DNA of 64,000 bases from Bryoerythrophyllum caledonicum. Its lineage: Eukaryota; Streptophyta; Bryopsida; Pottiales; Pottiaceae. The DNA is taken from positions 3,474,501 to 3,538,500 of the forward strand of contig OZ020517.1 in NCBI GenBank assembly GCA_963971425.1. The letters are read 5' to 3'. The notes beneath the pieces are model-generated. The model did no database searches. It was not told where the DNA came from and saw only the letters and a list, made by a program, of their open reading frames with translations. Below, one piece after another: positions 49,234 through 61,500 of this stretch (positions are counted from its first letter, which is position 1; each line of letters starts with the position of its first letter). The position numbers and the translations under genes are program-made.

Positions 49234-49399
49234 TAGTCACCTACAACCCGACCCAAATCACATCAATCAAAAACAAATGATAGAATCATGTTATCCAACA
49301 TTTACTCAATACTCTAAAAGCCTTTGAGAGACAACTCAATAAGCATGGCTTGATGAATAAAGAAAATCTCAACTGAAGTAAAATGAACGCTTCATATAA

Positions 49400-49942
49400 G
49401 GTAGAGGCACCCAATTCCGATCGGCCACCCAATTCCGAACAATAGAGTATGCATGGCATGGTGCATGAAAATGGCAAATGCTTGACATGGTGCATGAAGT
49501 GACCCAAAATCGATAACTCAAAATCCGAAAACACCAGTCCCTTATCAGCATTAGGTCATGAAGTGTGCAATTTTGGGTCGCTCCACCTCAATTAAGCTTT
49601 TATTGGTGGCATTACCTCGAAAGTTGAACACATTGATCGGCATTGGGTACCCTCCATGAGTTGGTTATCCATGGCATGTCTTCTCTCTTTTACTCACTCT
49701 CACTTATTGGCTTTGGATGAAGGAGGGCACCAAATCTCACCTACTCTGTAATTTGATTCTGGGCTCCGGTGGTTTTTGGGCTTATAAATTCTATATCAAT
49801 TTCAAATCTTTGTGATTAAATTTGAAAAAATACTTGTTGAGTTTCATTCCTAATTCCGCATCTTTCTACATAAATGTTTTTGACATACCATGTCATTTGA
49901 GTCCCCAACTGGCTTAAGTGATCGGAATTGGGTGCCTCTACC
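49400..49942. mobile_element. MITE with GGTAGAGGCACCCAATTCCG ends, copy 1
   Basis: Inverted ends of over 24 bases enclose 543 bases. TAA stands at the left and TTA at the right, near the TWA target of PIF/Harbinger. The same family, in the opposite orientation and with a nested insert, is at 56630-58139. Confidence 0.8.
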
Positions 49943-50570
49943 TTAGTTGCTTGGAAAGTCTTTCACTTTGTTTTTTTCTACATTGGTAGCGCAAACCGAT
50001 ACAGGGCACCTTGTATCATACATGCGAGAGATTTCCACAACTTTGCTTGCTACTTGCCAATAACTGACTTGTAAAATAAGTTTGACTCACCTTGTAAGTC
50101 AACTTTTGTCCCATTAAAAAGCATACGCACATGAGCACCATACGGTGTTGTGAGATACCAAATCTGGCTCCTACGGGGTCAGGTTTGGTGTCTCACACCC
50201 ATATCGGGTTGAGGTGGAAAACTAGTTTGGTTACTAACCAAACCATTTGTTTACTCTTCTTCGACTTTACAATTTTTATAACTTATCCGTTCCCAGCATG
50301 TTCCTAGTGTGTTCCCACATTGTTATTATGTGTTCCCAATCTTCCCAATTGCGTTCCTAAACAAGTTCCCAATTGGGCACGGTCATTCCCAAGTGTTCCG
50401 ATGTGTAACTTTAAAATGTCAAAAAACAAAATGTCATGCCTCCTAGTCACAAGGACTAGGAGGCATAGATTGGAATTGTGAGAAATAGGTAGCTCACAAT
50501 GACCCGGTTCTAGAATGCTAAGAAGTACCTCCTCTCGTAACCTCGCCATCTGATCCCGCACAACTCCACC
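49943..50570. other. Intergenic, two strong hairpins
   Basis: No gene. Hairpin 1 (50150-50196) pairs GTGAGATACCAAATCTG with its near-inverse across 13 bases. Hairpin 2 (50436-50466) is a perfect 13-base stem ATGCCTCCTAGTC with a 5-base loop. No long single-stranded T tract follows that would suggest a Pol III transcript. Confidence 0.5.
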
Positions 50571-50730
50571 ATGTTGGTCTACCAGGACTTCATCTCCGGA
50601 GACAAGCTCCTCTTGAACTCCTTCACCTACAAAGAGCTCTTCAATGGAGCCCTCTAGGGAGTGGAGAGAAAGTGGGTGGTGAAAGGCGCCTTCAATGTAG
50701 ACTCTCTCATCAGAGCAAATGCAGTCGCTG
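50571..50730 (+). pseudogene. TCTP (translationally controlled tumour protein) N-terminal fragment
   Basis: The ATG at 50571 begins [18 protein letters not shown], then [10 protein letters not shown], a TAG where the family has Trp, and GVERKWVVKGAFNVD. This is the start of TCTP, a small abundant protein that binds tubulin and small GTPases. Homology ends near NAVAEGSG; the rest of the protein is not here. With the stop and truncation it is a pseudogene. The absence of an intron in the fragment does not decide whether it is a retrocopy. Confidence 0.75.
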
Positions 50731-51150
50731 AGGGCAGCGGAATAGGAGGAAGTACTGCCCCGCCAAAGAGAGACTTTTAGCCGCAAGGAAGAATGATGGA
50801 AATCGGGAGAGGGATTGAGCAGTGATGAGTTTGGAAAGGAGAGAGATCTGGACTGGGTAGAGAATTTGGAAGTCAGAAGTGGAAGGAACTTTGGACAGAG
50901 GGAGAATTCGGACAGGAGCATTCCGGAAAGAAAGAGCTAGAGTGAGCCTGAGAAAGCTAGTGAGCAAGGATAGCACCAGGGTGCTGACGTTGGGGAGGCG
51001 AAATTCTAAAGACCCTCTGAGAGAGCTCTTCCCCCACAACCAACCCCGAAGAGAAAACCCGTGCCATGTGGGCAACGGTTGATTCTGCATGGGTAGATGT
51101 ATCTGAAGAGAATATCCCGAAGTTGATTACTAGCACTCAACGGTGGTAGA
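50731..51150 (+). other. Unassigned; end resembles a Tc1 transposase tail
   Basis: The piece at 51055-51153 reads MWATVDSAWVDVSEENIPKL, ITS, then QRW and a stop, which resembles the C-terminal MWASVNRAWENISQEAISKL of the element at 31994. The rest is not recognisable. Possibly an old Tc1-type remnant. Confidence 0.35.
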
Positions 51151-51920
51151 TGGATGACTTAGCTTCAAGTTCGTTGGAAGAGAGTAGGATGAAAGCTATA
51201 ATTAATGTTTGATTACGCTTCTTCACAACCATACCTTTCCAATGATATATTATATGCCTACCATTGCTCAAAAAAATTGAATACAGTCCTTCAAATGGTG
51301 GTATGTGTCTGGGGATGTTGCAGCTGAAGCATCGATGGCTGTTACATACATGGTTATTGGAATTTTTCTCTACGAATGAAATATGCTGCTGGGAATCTAA
51401 GATCCATTCGAACAATCACAGTTCCCGGTACTTCGAAAAGGATTTTGAATTCCACACCTCTGAAAGGTATTGTTCAAATTCACCGTAAACCATTGGTACA
51501 ACTCAGCGACCTTGAGTTTGAATCCATTGACTTGGAGTTTATCCTGCTGTTTTTCAGTGAAACCACTTCTGACTGCATTGTGAATTTGGAGCATAGAATT
51601 GACCCACCATTCCAAAGAAACAGAACGACAAGCATGAACCTGTCCAGAACCAATCAAATTTCTTATTCTACTATGATGATTTGTTCTACCACCCACCCAT
51701 CCAAACGGTGTTCCACATGGCCAGAGTCAGCCGCCCAATGAGACTCCCATTCTCGTCCCATGGCTCGTAAGAACTCAGGAATGCCCAGAATTCTCAGACC
51801 CCGCGCAACACCGCAACCCCAACCGTCCGCCACCATGATGACTCTACACTATATAACGAAACCGTCCCCCGGTTCCTATCTAAGTTTCTAGAAAAGAATG
51901 GTCGATCGATCAATTGGGGG
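51151..51920. other. 3' flank of the GIL1-like gene; no gene
   Basis: Short frames on both strands without family motifs. It should include the 3' untranslated region of the gene ending at 51921. Confidence 0.35.
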
Positions 51921-54546
51921 CTACTGGTATTTACTGCTACAGAACACCTGACACTTGATGGTCTGCCGATTTACAATGAAGCCGGGGTTGACCATGACGC
52001 TCACTTTAGAGCGCACGGCCTCCTCCTCGTACGTCGTCACCTGCTCCATGAAGCGCGGGTCGAAGTCCGAGCGCGCGGACACGCGGAAGATGGAGACGGG
52101 CATCTCGTTCGCGAACGCGAGGTGGTGCAGGAGCCACACGGACTTGAAAGCGTTGAAGAACGCCGCGAGCAGCGAGATCGACGTCTCCTGGTCCGCCACT
52201 TTCGTGAGCTGCGACAGGATGAGCTCCATGCGGATGACGTAGAAGCGGTGGAACGTCGGGTTCACGATGGTCACGGCGCCCTGCGACTTTCCCCCGTCGA
52301 TCGACTTCTCGATCGTCGTCCAGTCCTGCTTCTTGAGCTCGTGGTACTCCCGGCAGCACGACTGCCGGAGCAGGTCCGGGTCGTAGACTTCTGTGGTGCC
52401 GTTCGCCTCGAAGCTCACGTTCTCGAAGCTCTCGTAGAGCACGGTGTTCAGGAAGGACTCGAAGTAGAGCACAATCACGCTGCGAGGCATCTTGGAGATG
52501 AGCTTGGGGGAGGAATCTTTCTGCTGCGCCAGGAGGGAAGTGATGACCTGCGTGGCCGACTCGCCGGAGTCGCGGATGTGCAGGCAGAGCGCGGACGCAA
52601 GGCGCTTCACGCAGAGCTTTGAGTCCTCGAAGGCTTTCTGGAACATCGGCGGGGTGACGTCGAGGGTGGTGAACCGGTGTGCCTTGGGTGGCGTGGTGGC
52701 GGCGCCCATGGCGTTGTCGCGGCGGTGCTTCGCGATCTCGTAGTCGAGCTCGATGTCCTTCGTCTCGGTTTTCTGTAATCCAAGCTGCGACTCGAGCTCC
52801 TGGCAGCGCTGCTGCCATTGCTGGCATTTGCCCTCCGCCGCGTCCATCGCGGCCTGGAGCGCCTTGAACTCCTCCGCCGTGGTTTGCTCGTTCTTCTTCG
52901 CCTGCTCCAGCTTGTAGTGAAGCGTCTTGATCGTGTATTCCATCACCTTGAAGGAGTTGGAGTCCAGCTTGACGCCCCCCTGCTCCACCACCTGGAAGAG
53001 CTCGTTGATCTTCGTGCCGTTGCTGGAATTCTTCTTCCCCCACTTCAGGATGTTGAACACACTGTGCGAGCCGTTGCCGTTCAGAATGCCGGATCTCGAG
53101 CTCTTCATGCTGCCGTTCCGGGTGAGCTCCGAGGAGTATCCGATCTCGGACGCTGTGGTGCGAAGAGGTTTCAAGTTTTCAATGCTATGATTAAAAAAAT
53201 TAAAAAGTGAGAAAATTAGCCTTGGGAGAATGTGCATGTGGCTTTACCTGTTGTGTCCTTTTCGAGATCCGGCGCGACCACGGAGCTGTCGCCGCTCCAA
53301 TTCGCGGCGGTGGCTCTCGCGACGCTCGCGTTCGCCTGTCCTCGCCGTTTGCTGCTCTGGAACGACGCGCCTAGGTCCCGGCTGATCGTCTTCAAGGTGC
53401 TGCTCACGGTGCGTTCCGTTTTCCGGCCTCCGAACAGAGGCGAGATCGACCTTGAGAAATTCTTCCACGCCTTGGCTGGCGATTTCCCTTCCTTGTCGAA
53501 TTTCTCCTTCCCGATGTGGGACCGCGCAGGGGAGACGCTCCCAACAGGGTGCAGCCATTTCGACTGTTTTCTGGATTTCGGCCACCTCGCAGGGCTGCTT
53601 GGGACATTGCCTTCCGGGCTGGTCGGCTGCTCCATCGTTCTTTGATTCCGTGATCTTGTTGGAGTGAGCCAACCAAACCGCTTCGGCGGAGACGGACTGG
53701 GCATTTCCATAGCTGGAGGGTTTCTCTGGTGGCGCGGACTCGCCCATGTGCCTGGATGCTGTGGGGAGTTCTGCCCGCTCGCAGTTGGCGTCCGCGTGTT
53801 CTGATTAAAGAGATGATCGGGGCTGCTCGACGGAATGTTGGAATTTCCCCGCCCCGGGCTCCTCATCGTTCTGCTGCTGTGTCCATTCACAATGGCGTGC
53901 CCGCTCTGGCTCAGCTGTCCGCTTGGATTCGGCGTCCGCGCAGGCGTGAGCAAGCTCTCCGTGTGCCGCTCAAGGTACGTATTCGGACTCATCTGCCTCG
54001 GCGGATGCATCTGCTCGAACTCCGGCGAATGCGTGTCAGAGTGAATCTCCTTGATCTCCTTCCACATCGCCGGCGAGAAGTCCAGCTCCGCGTCGTGATA
54101 GTCCGTCTCCCCATTCACAGTCCGGTAGTTCATCGCCTTCGGAACGGTCTCCACACCCTGCTCAGCAGAGTCTGGATCTTTCAGCCAACACACGACCGCT
54201 GGACACAAAACCTAAAGCACGCGGAAAAACCAAGCACACGGAACATCACTTCAGAGCCGGCACTCCAGCTCGCAATGCCAAAATCCACACCATTTCGCCT
54301 AAAACAGACACTCCCACGCAACAACCATGTCCTGATCGCCTCAAACACAAGGGCTCTCGTAATAATGAACAGTGAAGAGAAACGGTATCTTACAGGATTG
54401 ACAAGGTTGTACTCCTGTGACGGCGTGGCGGAGCGCTGCCCGTGAACGCGGTTACAAGAGCTCATAGTCGTCCCAATCACATGATCTCCGCGTCCCACCG
54501 CCCTCACTGGACTCGATATCTGCATTGTCCGTCCCATGCTACTCAC
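51921..54546 (-). CDS. GIL1/IRKI-like DUF641 protein
   Basis: Exons 54394-54546, 53248-54211 and 51921-53152 join GT-AG and in phase, giving 782 residues if translation starts at MSSMGRTMQI; a second in-frame Met at 54465 is possible. Residues about 52-370 are a long Ser/Pro-rich, basic, probably disordered part (SPSPPKRFGWLTP, SVSPARSHIGKEKF). A coiled coil follows (LHYKLEQAKKNEQTTAEEF). The conserved C-terminal part has VTPPMFQKAFEDSKLCV, YESFENVSFE, YDPDLLRQSCCREYHEL, FHRFYVIRMELIL, and ends near VSVMVNPGFIVNR. This matches the GIL1 / IRK-interacting protein family, cytoskeleton- and receptor-associated plant proteins named for light-dependent gravitropism. The N-terminal part is longer than in angiosperm GIL1. 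The coding GC content is much higher than that of its surroundings. The gene looks intact. Confidence 0.85.
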
Positions 54547-54965
54547 ATCCTAAATGTTTCCTCACAACAGCATCCACGCCCCTTGCCGCATTCCCAACCT
54601 GCACATACCCATCCTCCCCCACCCGCTCCACCAGACGACCATCTTCACCACCATCTCCAACATACCACCCTCTTCACGACCACCCACCCCATAGTGCCCT
54701 CAACGTCCGACCAGCCGCAACATGCCAAACTCTGGTGTAGAAGCCAAAAGATCAGAAGGCGAGGAGAGAGAGACAGAATAGAGAAGCTCCGGGGAAAGCG
54801 ACCGGGCCAAGACGGGTGCGGACGCTCGTCTGAATGCGATCAGTCGCGAGGCATTCCCGGCGACAAGATTTAAGGCAGGGCTAGCGGGATTGGACGGATG
54901 GGAGAAGCTGGGAACTTGGGGAATTGGTGGGTTGGGAACTCGGGGAATTGGGATCTCCTTATTTA
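54547..54965. promoter_or_regulatory. Promoter/5' region of the GIL1-like gene
   Basis: C-rich sequence near 54580-54720 (plus strand) is the likely 5' leader and promoter. From about 54895 a run of gggaacttggggaattgg variants begins, which continues on the far side of the next MITE. Confidence 0.4.
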
Positions 54966-55218
54966 CCTCGGTCAAAGCGTTGCACCAAAGCCTCAGCCTT
55001 GGGTGGGTCCATTATTCTGGCCTTCTACTTTTCGGGGTTCAAGAGACTTTTTATTGGAGAAAAAAATTACCAAATTTGAGGTGTGTGGCCCCTACTACCC
55101 TAGGAAGCCTTCCCTGCAATCAAGTAGGCCCTCCTCCAACATAAAAATAGGGGCCGGTTTTGTTCCTATCCTCCTCCACCTTGCCGAGCCTGAGGCTTGG
55201 TGCAACGCTTGACCGGGA
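54966..55218. mobile_element. MITE with 30-base TIRs and a 6-base TSD
   Basis: Left end CTCGGTCAAAGCGTTGCACC and AAAGCCTCAG; right end inverse CCCGGTCAAGCGTTGCACC and AAGCCTCAG. TATTTA stands on both sides (54960-54965 and 55219-55224). The element has split a gggaattggtgggttgggaa repeat that resumes at 55233. 253 bases, no coding. Superfamily not assigned. Confidence 0.75.
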
Positions 55219-55224
55219 TATTTA

Positions 55225-55480
55225 GGCAAATCCGGGAATTGGTGGGTTGGGAACTTGGGGAATTGGGTGGATTGGAAACATGGGGAAAACCAACAGGTAG
55301 TGCAAAATCAGCCAAATTGAATGGGCGAATTACCAGTCCAAATGTTTAGTGTTATGCTAAAACCCAAATAAAATAAAAGAATTTTGAGTCCTACCTAGAT
55401 GATAGGAAATTCTTCAAACTACCCAAAAAAATGTCCTACCTAGATGATATGACATTCCTATTCATAAAGTTTGTAACATA
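55225..55480. other. Continuation of the split G-rich repeat; no gene
   Basis: Phrases gggaattggtgggttgggaacttggggaattgg-type (in short pieces) occur at 55230-55285. Then AT-rich DNA follows up to the next truncated element. Confidence 0.4.
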
Positions 55481-56118
55481 AAATCCATAATGTTAATCAT
55501 GATATCAGTTCCTTGTACTCCAATTTTCAGAGGTAGTAAATGGTTTTAGCATATTCGAAAAAAATTGTGCAAGGAGTAGAGGTTCAAAAATTGTCAATTT
55601 GCATTATATTTGTTTGTGAACTTAGTATGTTTTAAAATGAGAATCCAAATGGTCAACAAGAAGGTTTCCACCACACAATCATGCGGAAAAACTGAAAAAT
55701 AAAAATATGATGATCTCAAAGTTTTATGTGAAAATGAAGAAGATTTTTTGGTACCTTGCCCGACAATGTGCGATAATGTGTGAAAAATTTTGACTTGGAT
55801 TTATATGCTTTTTTTCACTAAAGTCGAGAGATTTTTTGAAAGGAAAAAATATCACTCGCTAGTACTGAAAATCTCACATTCAAGAGAGTGTTCTAGCAAA
55901 AGTTTTTGGAGTTGCCCAACGTGCCCGCTCTCCCCATTTGAACTTCAAAACCCTATAACTTTTTCATAAAATGTCGGATTTAGAAGAAAAAAAATAGACT
56001 CACACAAAGCTTTTAGTAATGTCCATCTACATTAAAAATATCAAAGATAACTATTACCATGGGAACTGCCCAAACCTTCAAAAGTCCCCGAGGAAACTCT
56101 TGGAAATTCAGGGGTTAA
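55481..56118 (-). mobile_element. TTAA-flanked MITE family, copy 6 (one end missing)
   Basis: The right side ends in the family end TTAACCCCTGAATTTCCAAG (inverse strand, TTAA at 56115-56118), with the usual interior phrases such as gtgcaaggagtagaggttc. The left end was not found. Orientation is reversed relative to copy 3. Confidence 0.6.
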
Positions 56119-56629
56119 CCAGCACGGAGGGTAGCATATCAGAAAATTGAGTGAAGAATTTATTTGAAGAGAATTCCCCGTCTGCTGGTTGAGGACGGAA
56201 GGTGACGGTGGGGCGTGAAGGGAACGTGGGGGGGGGGGGGGGTAATTGGCGCGAGCAGGAACGCCGGGAAAGCGGGGCAAAGAGGCAGAAGTTGGGGCGC
56301 CAGCGCAGTAGACAGAAATGAATCGAGGCGAGAAGCGCGGAGGCTTCGCGGGGCTGGTGTGTGTCCCATCACGGAGGCAGACTGCAGTGGTGCCGTGCGT
56401 TCCGGGGAGGTGCCGGATTTGCCGATGGGTTGCTCGTCCGGCGCATGGTCGCTGGTGGCAGTTCGGCGAGGGCAGCAGTTTCCGGTGGCGGCACCTGCAC
56501 ATGCGCTTCCGACGTCAGGCCAGGCGTACGCACGCACTTTCTTCTCCGCATGTCCGCCTTCTGTGTCAGCGCTGGGAAACTAGGCACGCTGGAGTGAGCG
56601 TCAGGTGCAGCACGGAAGTTGTTGGCTTA
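56119..56629. other. GC-rich interval; no gene recognised
   Basis: About 450 bases of high GC with a (G)14 run at 56228-56241. Frames are open in several registers (for example 56215-56583 plus and 56160-56537 minus), but overlapping open frames are expected at this GC and none carries a family motif. It could be a fragment of a gene promoter. Confidence 0.35.
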
Positions 56630-58139
56630 GGTAGAGGCACCCAATTCCGATCACTTCAGTCAGTCGGGGACTCAAATGACATTGTATGTCAAAAATATTC
56701 ATGCAGAAAGATGCTGAATTAGGGATGAAACTCAACAAATATTTTTTCAAATTTAATCTCAAGGATTTGTAATTGATATTGAATTTAGAAGCCCAAAAAC
56801 CATCGGAGCTCATAATCAAACTCTAGACTAAGTGGGATTTGGTGCCCTCCTTTGCCCAATGTCAACAAGTGAGAGTGAGTAAAAAGAGAGAAGACATGCC
56901 ATGAATAACCAACTCATGGAGGGTACCCAATGCCAATTAGCCTTTGTTTGACTTTTGAGGCAAGGTCACCAATGAAAGCTCAATTAACCCCTAAAGGACC
57001 AAGTGTCCAAAACGGGCTTTTTGAAAATTCGGTCAGGTTCCTATGCTGTCAATTTCAAACATTCATCTTTGAAATTCTTACCATAGAAGGGCATTACCAA
57101 GACCTTTGTGGGAAAACAATTTTTTCCTAAATTGGACATTTGATGAAAAAGTTATAGGGTTTTTAATTTCAAATGGGGAGGGCGGGCAACTCGGGCACCT
57201 CCAAAAACTTTTGATAGGACACTCTATTGAAAGCGAGATTTTCAATACTCGCAAATAATATTATTTCCCTTCATATTGTCAAAAAAAAGTTCTTGTCTTT
57301 AGTGAAAAATAGCATACCAACCCAAGTCAAACATTTTCACACATTGTCACTCATTGTCGGGCAAGGTACCAAAAAAACTTCTTCTTTTCCACATAAAACC
57401 TAGAGATCTTCATATTTTTCACTTTTTAATTTTTCCACAACAATATGTAATGTAAACCTTCTTTATAACCATTCGGATTATCAATCAAAAACATATTAAG
57501 TTCAAAAACATATTAAGTTCAAAAAAAATTAAAGTGTGAATTAACAAATTTCGAGCCTCCACTCCTTGCACACTTGTTTTGAATATGCTACACCCTGTCT
57601 CTACCTCTAAAAATTGGTGTGTAAGGAGCTAACATCATGATTAACAAGATGGTAATAGATTTAGACCTTGTGTAGTGAATTTTTTTACACCAATTGAAGT
57701 CAAAGTGTGTTGATCCACTAAACGCAGGGAAGAAAATGAACCATTTGCTAGACTTCAAACACTATAATCTTTCAATCCGTGCGGTCAAAGTTTATGAAAT
57801 TTTGTACATGTATTAATTAATAAGCCTTTATTGAGATCCTACGGTCAGAACTAAAAATAAAAGTTTTTGTTACCTTCTTTATTCATTGCACTAGAATCCA
57901 TTAATTTTGAAGTGTTTTTGGTGTAAAACTGCCTTGGTACCTCAGGGGTTAAGGTGGAGCAACCCAAAATTGCACACTTCATGACCCAATGCCGATAATG
58001 ACCGGAGTTTTCAAATTTTGAGTTATCGATTTTGGGTCGCTTCATGCACCATTTCATGCATTTACCATTTTCATGCACCATTCCATGCATACTCTACTGA
58101 TCAAAATTGGGTGGCCAATCGGAATTGGGTGCCTCTACC
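56630..58139. mobile_element. MITE with GGTAGAGGCACCCAATTCCG ends, copy 2, with nested insert
   Basis: TTA stands on both sides (56627-56629 and 58140-58142), an exact TWA target duplication. The ends match copy 1 (49400-49942), and internal phrases such as gagttatcgattttgggtcgc are shared in reverse orientation. Removing the nested TTAA element (56984-57952) leaves about 540 bases, equal to copy 1. Confidence 0.85.
56984..57952 (+). mobile_element. TTAA-flanked MITE family, copy 7 (complete, nested)
   Basis: TTAA at 56984-56987 and 57949-57952. Left end TTAACCCCTAAAGGACCAAG, right end inverse TTAACCCCTGAGGTACCAAG. It interrupts the host MITE: copy 1 of that MITE at 49400 reads through the equivalent site (ctcaattaagctttt near 49587), so the empty site and the filled site, with TTAA duplicated, are both present in this window. 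969 bases. Confidence 0.88.
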
Positions 58140-58142
58140 TTA

Positions 58143-58878
58143 TGTTCTTCTTTTATTCCTTTTAACCCTTAGGCGCCGGAGTAGCCAAAGCGTGGCTGCT
58201 CGGATGACATTTTGAGGATGACTATTGCTATGAACGATCGTTTTTCATCCAATTCCTTTAGTGGAGAGTTCATTAATTGTGTCAGTATATATGTAGATGA
58301 AACTTGCCTCTTTCAAGTAATCATGTTGTATCTAAAGAGGAAAAAATTTGTGACATGGATCTCAATGTAGTGTATTTAAGAAACTTCTCGCTCTAGCTCT
58401 ACATCTGTATTCGAGTCATTAAAATGATATTCTTTTATTTTGAGTCCACCAAATGAAATGCGGTTTATGAAGTCTAGTTTCCATTCTAGTTTGAAATTTT
58501 GAAAAATACTAGAAATTGGATGAGTTATTGCAATTTGAACTTTAGGCCCATAACCAACTTTCAAATTTTAGATAAACACACAAGTTTCGTTCACACCACA
58601 AGTTTTTTCCCAACAATGTGCACCTTTGGTGAAAATTTCAAATTCTTTTAGCGTAATTGGTATTTGATATGAATTTTCTTCACTTTTTCTTCAAAAATCA
58701 CAACAAATTCAAATTTTCATTAAAAAATTAGTGATTTTTGTGTCATGAACAAAACATATGATCTCATCTCTGTAAAATGAAATTAAAAAAATCCACTTAT
58801 ATTTGATGAGAAATCATAGCACATTTTAGAATGGAAATTGGGGTTGATTCCAAGGTCATAGGCTTTGTTGTTTACGGA
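58143..58878. other. No gene recognised
   Basis: AT-rich interval without an identifiable feature. Confidence 0.4.
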
Positions 58879-59758
58879 TTAACCCCTAAGTGACCACTTG
58901 CACCTGGGAGGTACAAATTGAGTTTGGGCAAATTCCTAAAAATCCATTTTTGAAGATAACTTCTTGAAATTTTTAGTGAGAATAGACATACGAGTTATCT
59001 TTGCGGGGAATATATTTTTCTTTTCCCTGACTTATAGGGGAAAAGTTATGGTGCTTCAACAAAAGAAGCATGTTCCTTTTGGCAGTTGGGCAGGGTACTA
59101 TAGAGATGAATAGTATTGTTGTAGAGTTGACAATTGCACTATTTGGAGGCGGGTTGTAGTAAAGGACAGTTATTGGCAACCTTCATTGTTTTCATTTAAA
59201 AAAGCATAGAAATTAAGGATTTTACTTCTTTTTAATTTTTCTCTATTGAAAGAATCGGTCATGATAATTCTATTCACGATTCAAATTTCAAATCTAACTA
59301 TTGTTTTTCTATTTAAAAAATAAAATTGCTTTCCTAATTAACGGGCCACTTTCTATACCCCTAGTTGTTGAAGGTCCATTTTTCTTATCGTAAACACCTC
59401 AATTATTTGTGATTATTGGCGTGCGATGACCTAATACAAGGTGGAACATAGATCCATTGAGTTTATGCAATGTGTAGTGGAAAAAGTTGCCATTATCTTG
59501 AGTCAAAGTACATTGGCCCTATCCGGGCATAGCGGGAAAAAACAATTTTGCACTCTTCAAATGCACGTATCTTACAATCCACGCGGTCAAATCTTACGAA
59601 ATTTTTTAAGCGTCTTCTTCTAGTAGTTAGCTTGAAGATCCCATGGTCAAAAGTAGTAAACAACTGTTTGAATTAGTCTAGTAATATCTCATGTCAATGT
59701 GGCAGTTTTGGGGTGGTTTCGGTGAAGCACAAGGCCTGGTCCTTTTGGGGTTTATCCT
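58879..59758 (+). mobile_element. TTAA-flanked MITE family, copy 9 (right end diverged)
   Basis: Left end TTAACCCCTAAGTGACCACT at 58879. The right end is close to 59755, where cctggtccttttggggttta stands for the expected inverse; its TTAA has become TTTA. The interior has the cagttttggggtggtttcgg phrase of the right end. About 880 bases. No copy 8 is listed: the numbering is carried over from my count. Confidence 0.65.
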
Positions 59759-59972
59759 TTAATTCTTAAAGGACCAAGGCATTTTAAAGGAATCTCTACT
59801 CCATCAATTATAAACTACCAAGATGAGAAGGTAAGCTTAGGATCCTCTTCTAAACTTATATAAGATGATGTGGCAAAAAAATTATGAACTTTGACCGTAC
59901 AAATTGAAAGATAATTGCAGTCAAAGTGAAAAAGTTGTACCCCGCAAGTACACTTGGTCTTTTAGGGGTTAA
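59759..59972. mobile_element. TTAA-flanked MITE family, copy 10 (short)
   Basis: The left end TTAATTCTTAAAGGACCAAG and the right inverse TTAACCCCTAAAAGACCAAG, with TTAA on both sides, enclose only 214 bases. It directly abuts copy 9, as copies 3 and 4 abut one another. It is an internally deleted member. Confidence 0.7.
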
Positions 59973-61089
59973 GCCCAAGCGAGCCATTTTGGGTCGTTTC
60001 GACACGATAATCTCGATATCAACTGCTACATGCCACCTCTATGAAAAAGAGATGGACGAAGATGGGTATGTTTTGAGACAATCGCCACAAAAATCGATGC
60101 AAGCATCCGCGAGCGACAATGATTTCCATGAATGGAAGTTGGGATGAAATGTACCATGTGCGTAGGTATTATTTTCAATGATCTAGTAGAATACTCGCAG
60201 GCTAAAAAAGCTCATTGGCCTTAGAGGGTTAAGTTGTTGTTTAGTGCATGGTACACTGGAAGAAGAAGAAAGAAGAAGAACTCTAGTCTTTCTAGAAAGG
60301 CCGGCATGAATAGAGTGTTTGTTTGTACCACCGTCATATCAATGCCCGTTGGACAAAAGATTAGTAGTATGGAACTACTTCCCCCTTTCAAGGGTAGACA
60401 CTATTGGTACACTAGATATTATATTTAGTGTAGTGGTACTTTATGATTTGAAAGTGTTGTAATTTTTTACTTTTTATGAAGATTTTACTGAGAGTGCAAG
60501 TATCTATACTACTTAAAGAGGGTTGTCCCTAGTTTATGGTCTTACATTGATGATTGGAATTACATAAAGAGGGTGACTTGGCTTGGAAAAGGTGTGGAGG
60601 AATTACAAGTCAATTCTTTAGAAACTTGAGGTATTATGGAGAGCTTTAGCTTGCATTGGATAGGGTCCAAGAACAATGACTGTCATTACTAATGCATTTT
60701 ATTGGTGCAATCAAAGGAGCATGAAATTCCGCATGCAATACTCTATGTTTTTCTATATTTATATTTCATCCAACTTTCTCTTTTCTTTCCTCTAGGGAAG
60801 GACTTTCAAGAAAACTATGTTGTGTCTAGGTTTAGAACACAATTATTTGGATAAAATGGAAGAAATTGGACAAGGGCCTAACCAAAAGGAATATTGTGTA
60901 TGAGCAATTTAATTACTCCTTGTTTTCAACACCCCTTCTAATGTGTTCAACATCCCTTGTTCTTGTGTTCAACTTTAGCTTTTAATCATATATCCTAAAG
61001 CTTAAATCTATAAAATAATTCAAATTTGCCCCAAATTTTCCATTATGTCAAAGGTTTATCTAACTAATGAATGTCATGTATAATTTGGT
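59973..61089. other. No gene recognised
   Basis: Mostly AT-rich. A gaagaagaagaaagaagaaga purine run lies near 60258. Short frames have no family motif. Confidence 0.4.
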
Positions 61090-61310
61090 CATATATATCA
61101 CGGCCTCAGTGTGGTGGTTTTGGTCATGGCACACCAGTAAGGTGGTTGTGAGTTCAAGTTTCTACACCGGCATGGTGCCTACCACCATGGTCCACTCAAC
61201 TATGGTGGGGGGCCTTAAGACCTCGTTCTATGGGTACCCAAAAAGCCCTTAGTGGGGATGACATGTCGCATGCCTCTCTAAGGCACCTAGTGTAGGAAAG
61301 CACAAGTTAG
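61090..61310 (+). mobile_element. Possible decayed tRNA-derived SINE
   Basis: A tRNA-like head is suggested by cagtgtggtggttttggtca (degenerate A box) and GGTTGTGAGTTCAAGTTTC (close to the B box GGTTCGANTCC). A body with ccaccatggtcc follows. No poly-A tail or target duplication was identified, so this is tentative. Confidence 0.35.
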
Positions 61311-61450
61311 TGTAGAAAAGTGTTTATCCTTGAAAAGGGGAAGTAGTTCTATTACACTAACATTTGTCTTGTGGCCATTAGCATAGTGAAAGGAATGAAT
61401 AAACACTATATTCAAACCATTTCCCTTCAAAGACCGGAGTTCTCTTCATT

Positions 61451-61452
<2 letters not shown>

Positions 61453-61496
<44 letters not shown>
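61453..61496. repeat. (TA)n microsatellite
   Basis: An uninterrupted run of about 22 TA dinucleotides. Confidence 0.95.
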
Positions 61497-61500
<4 letters not shown>
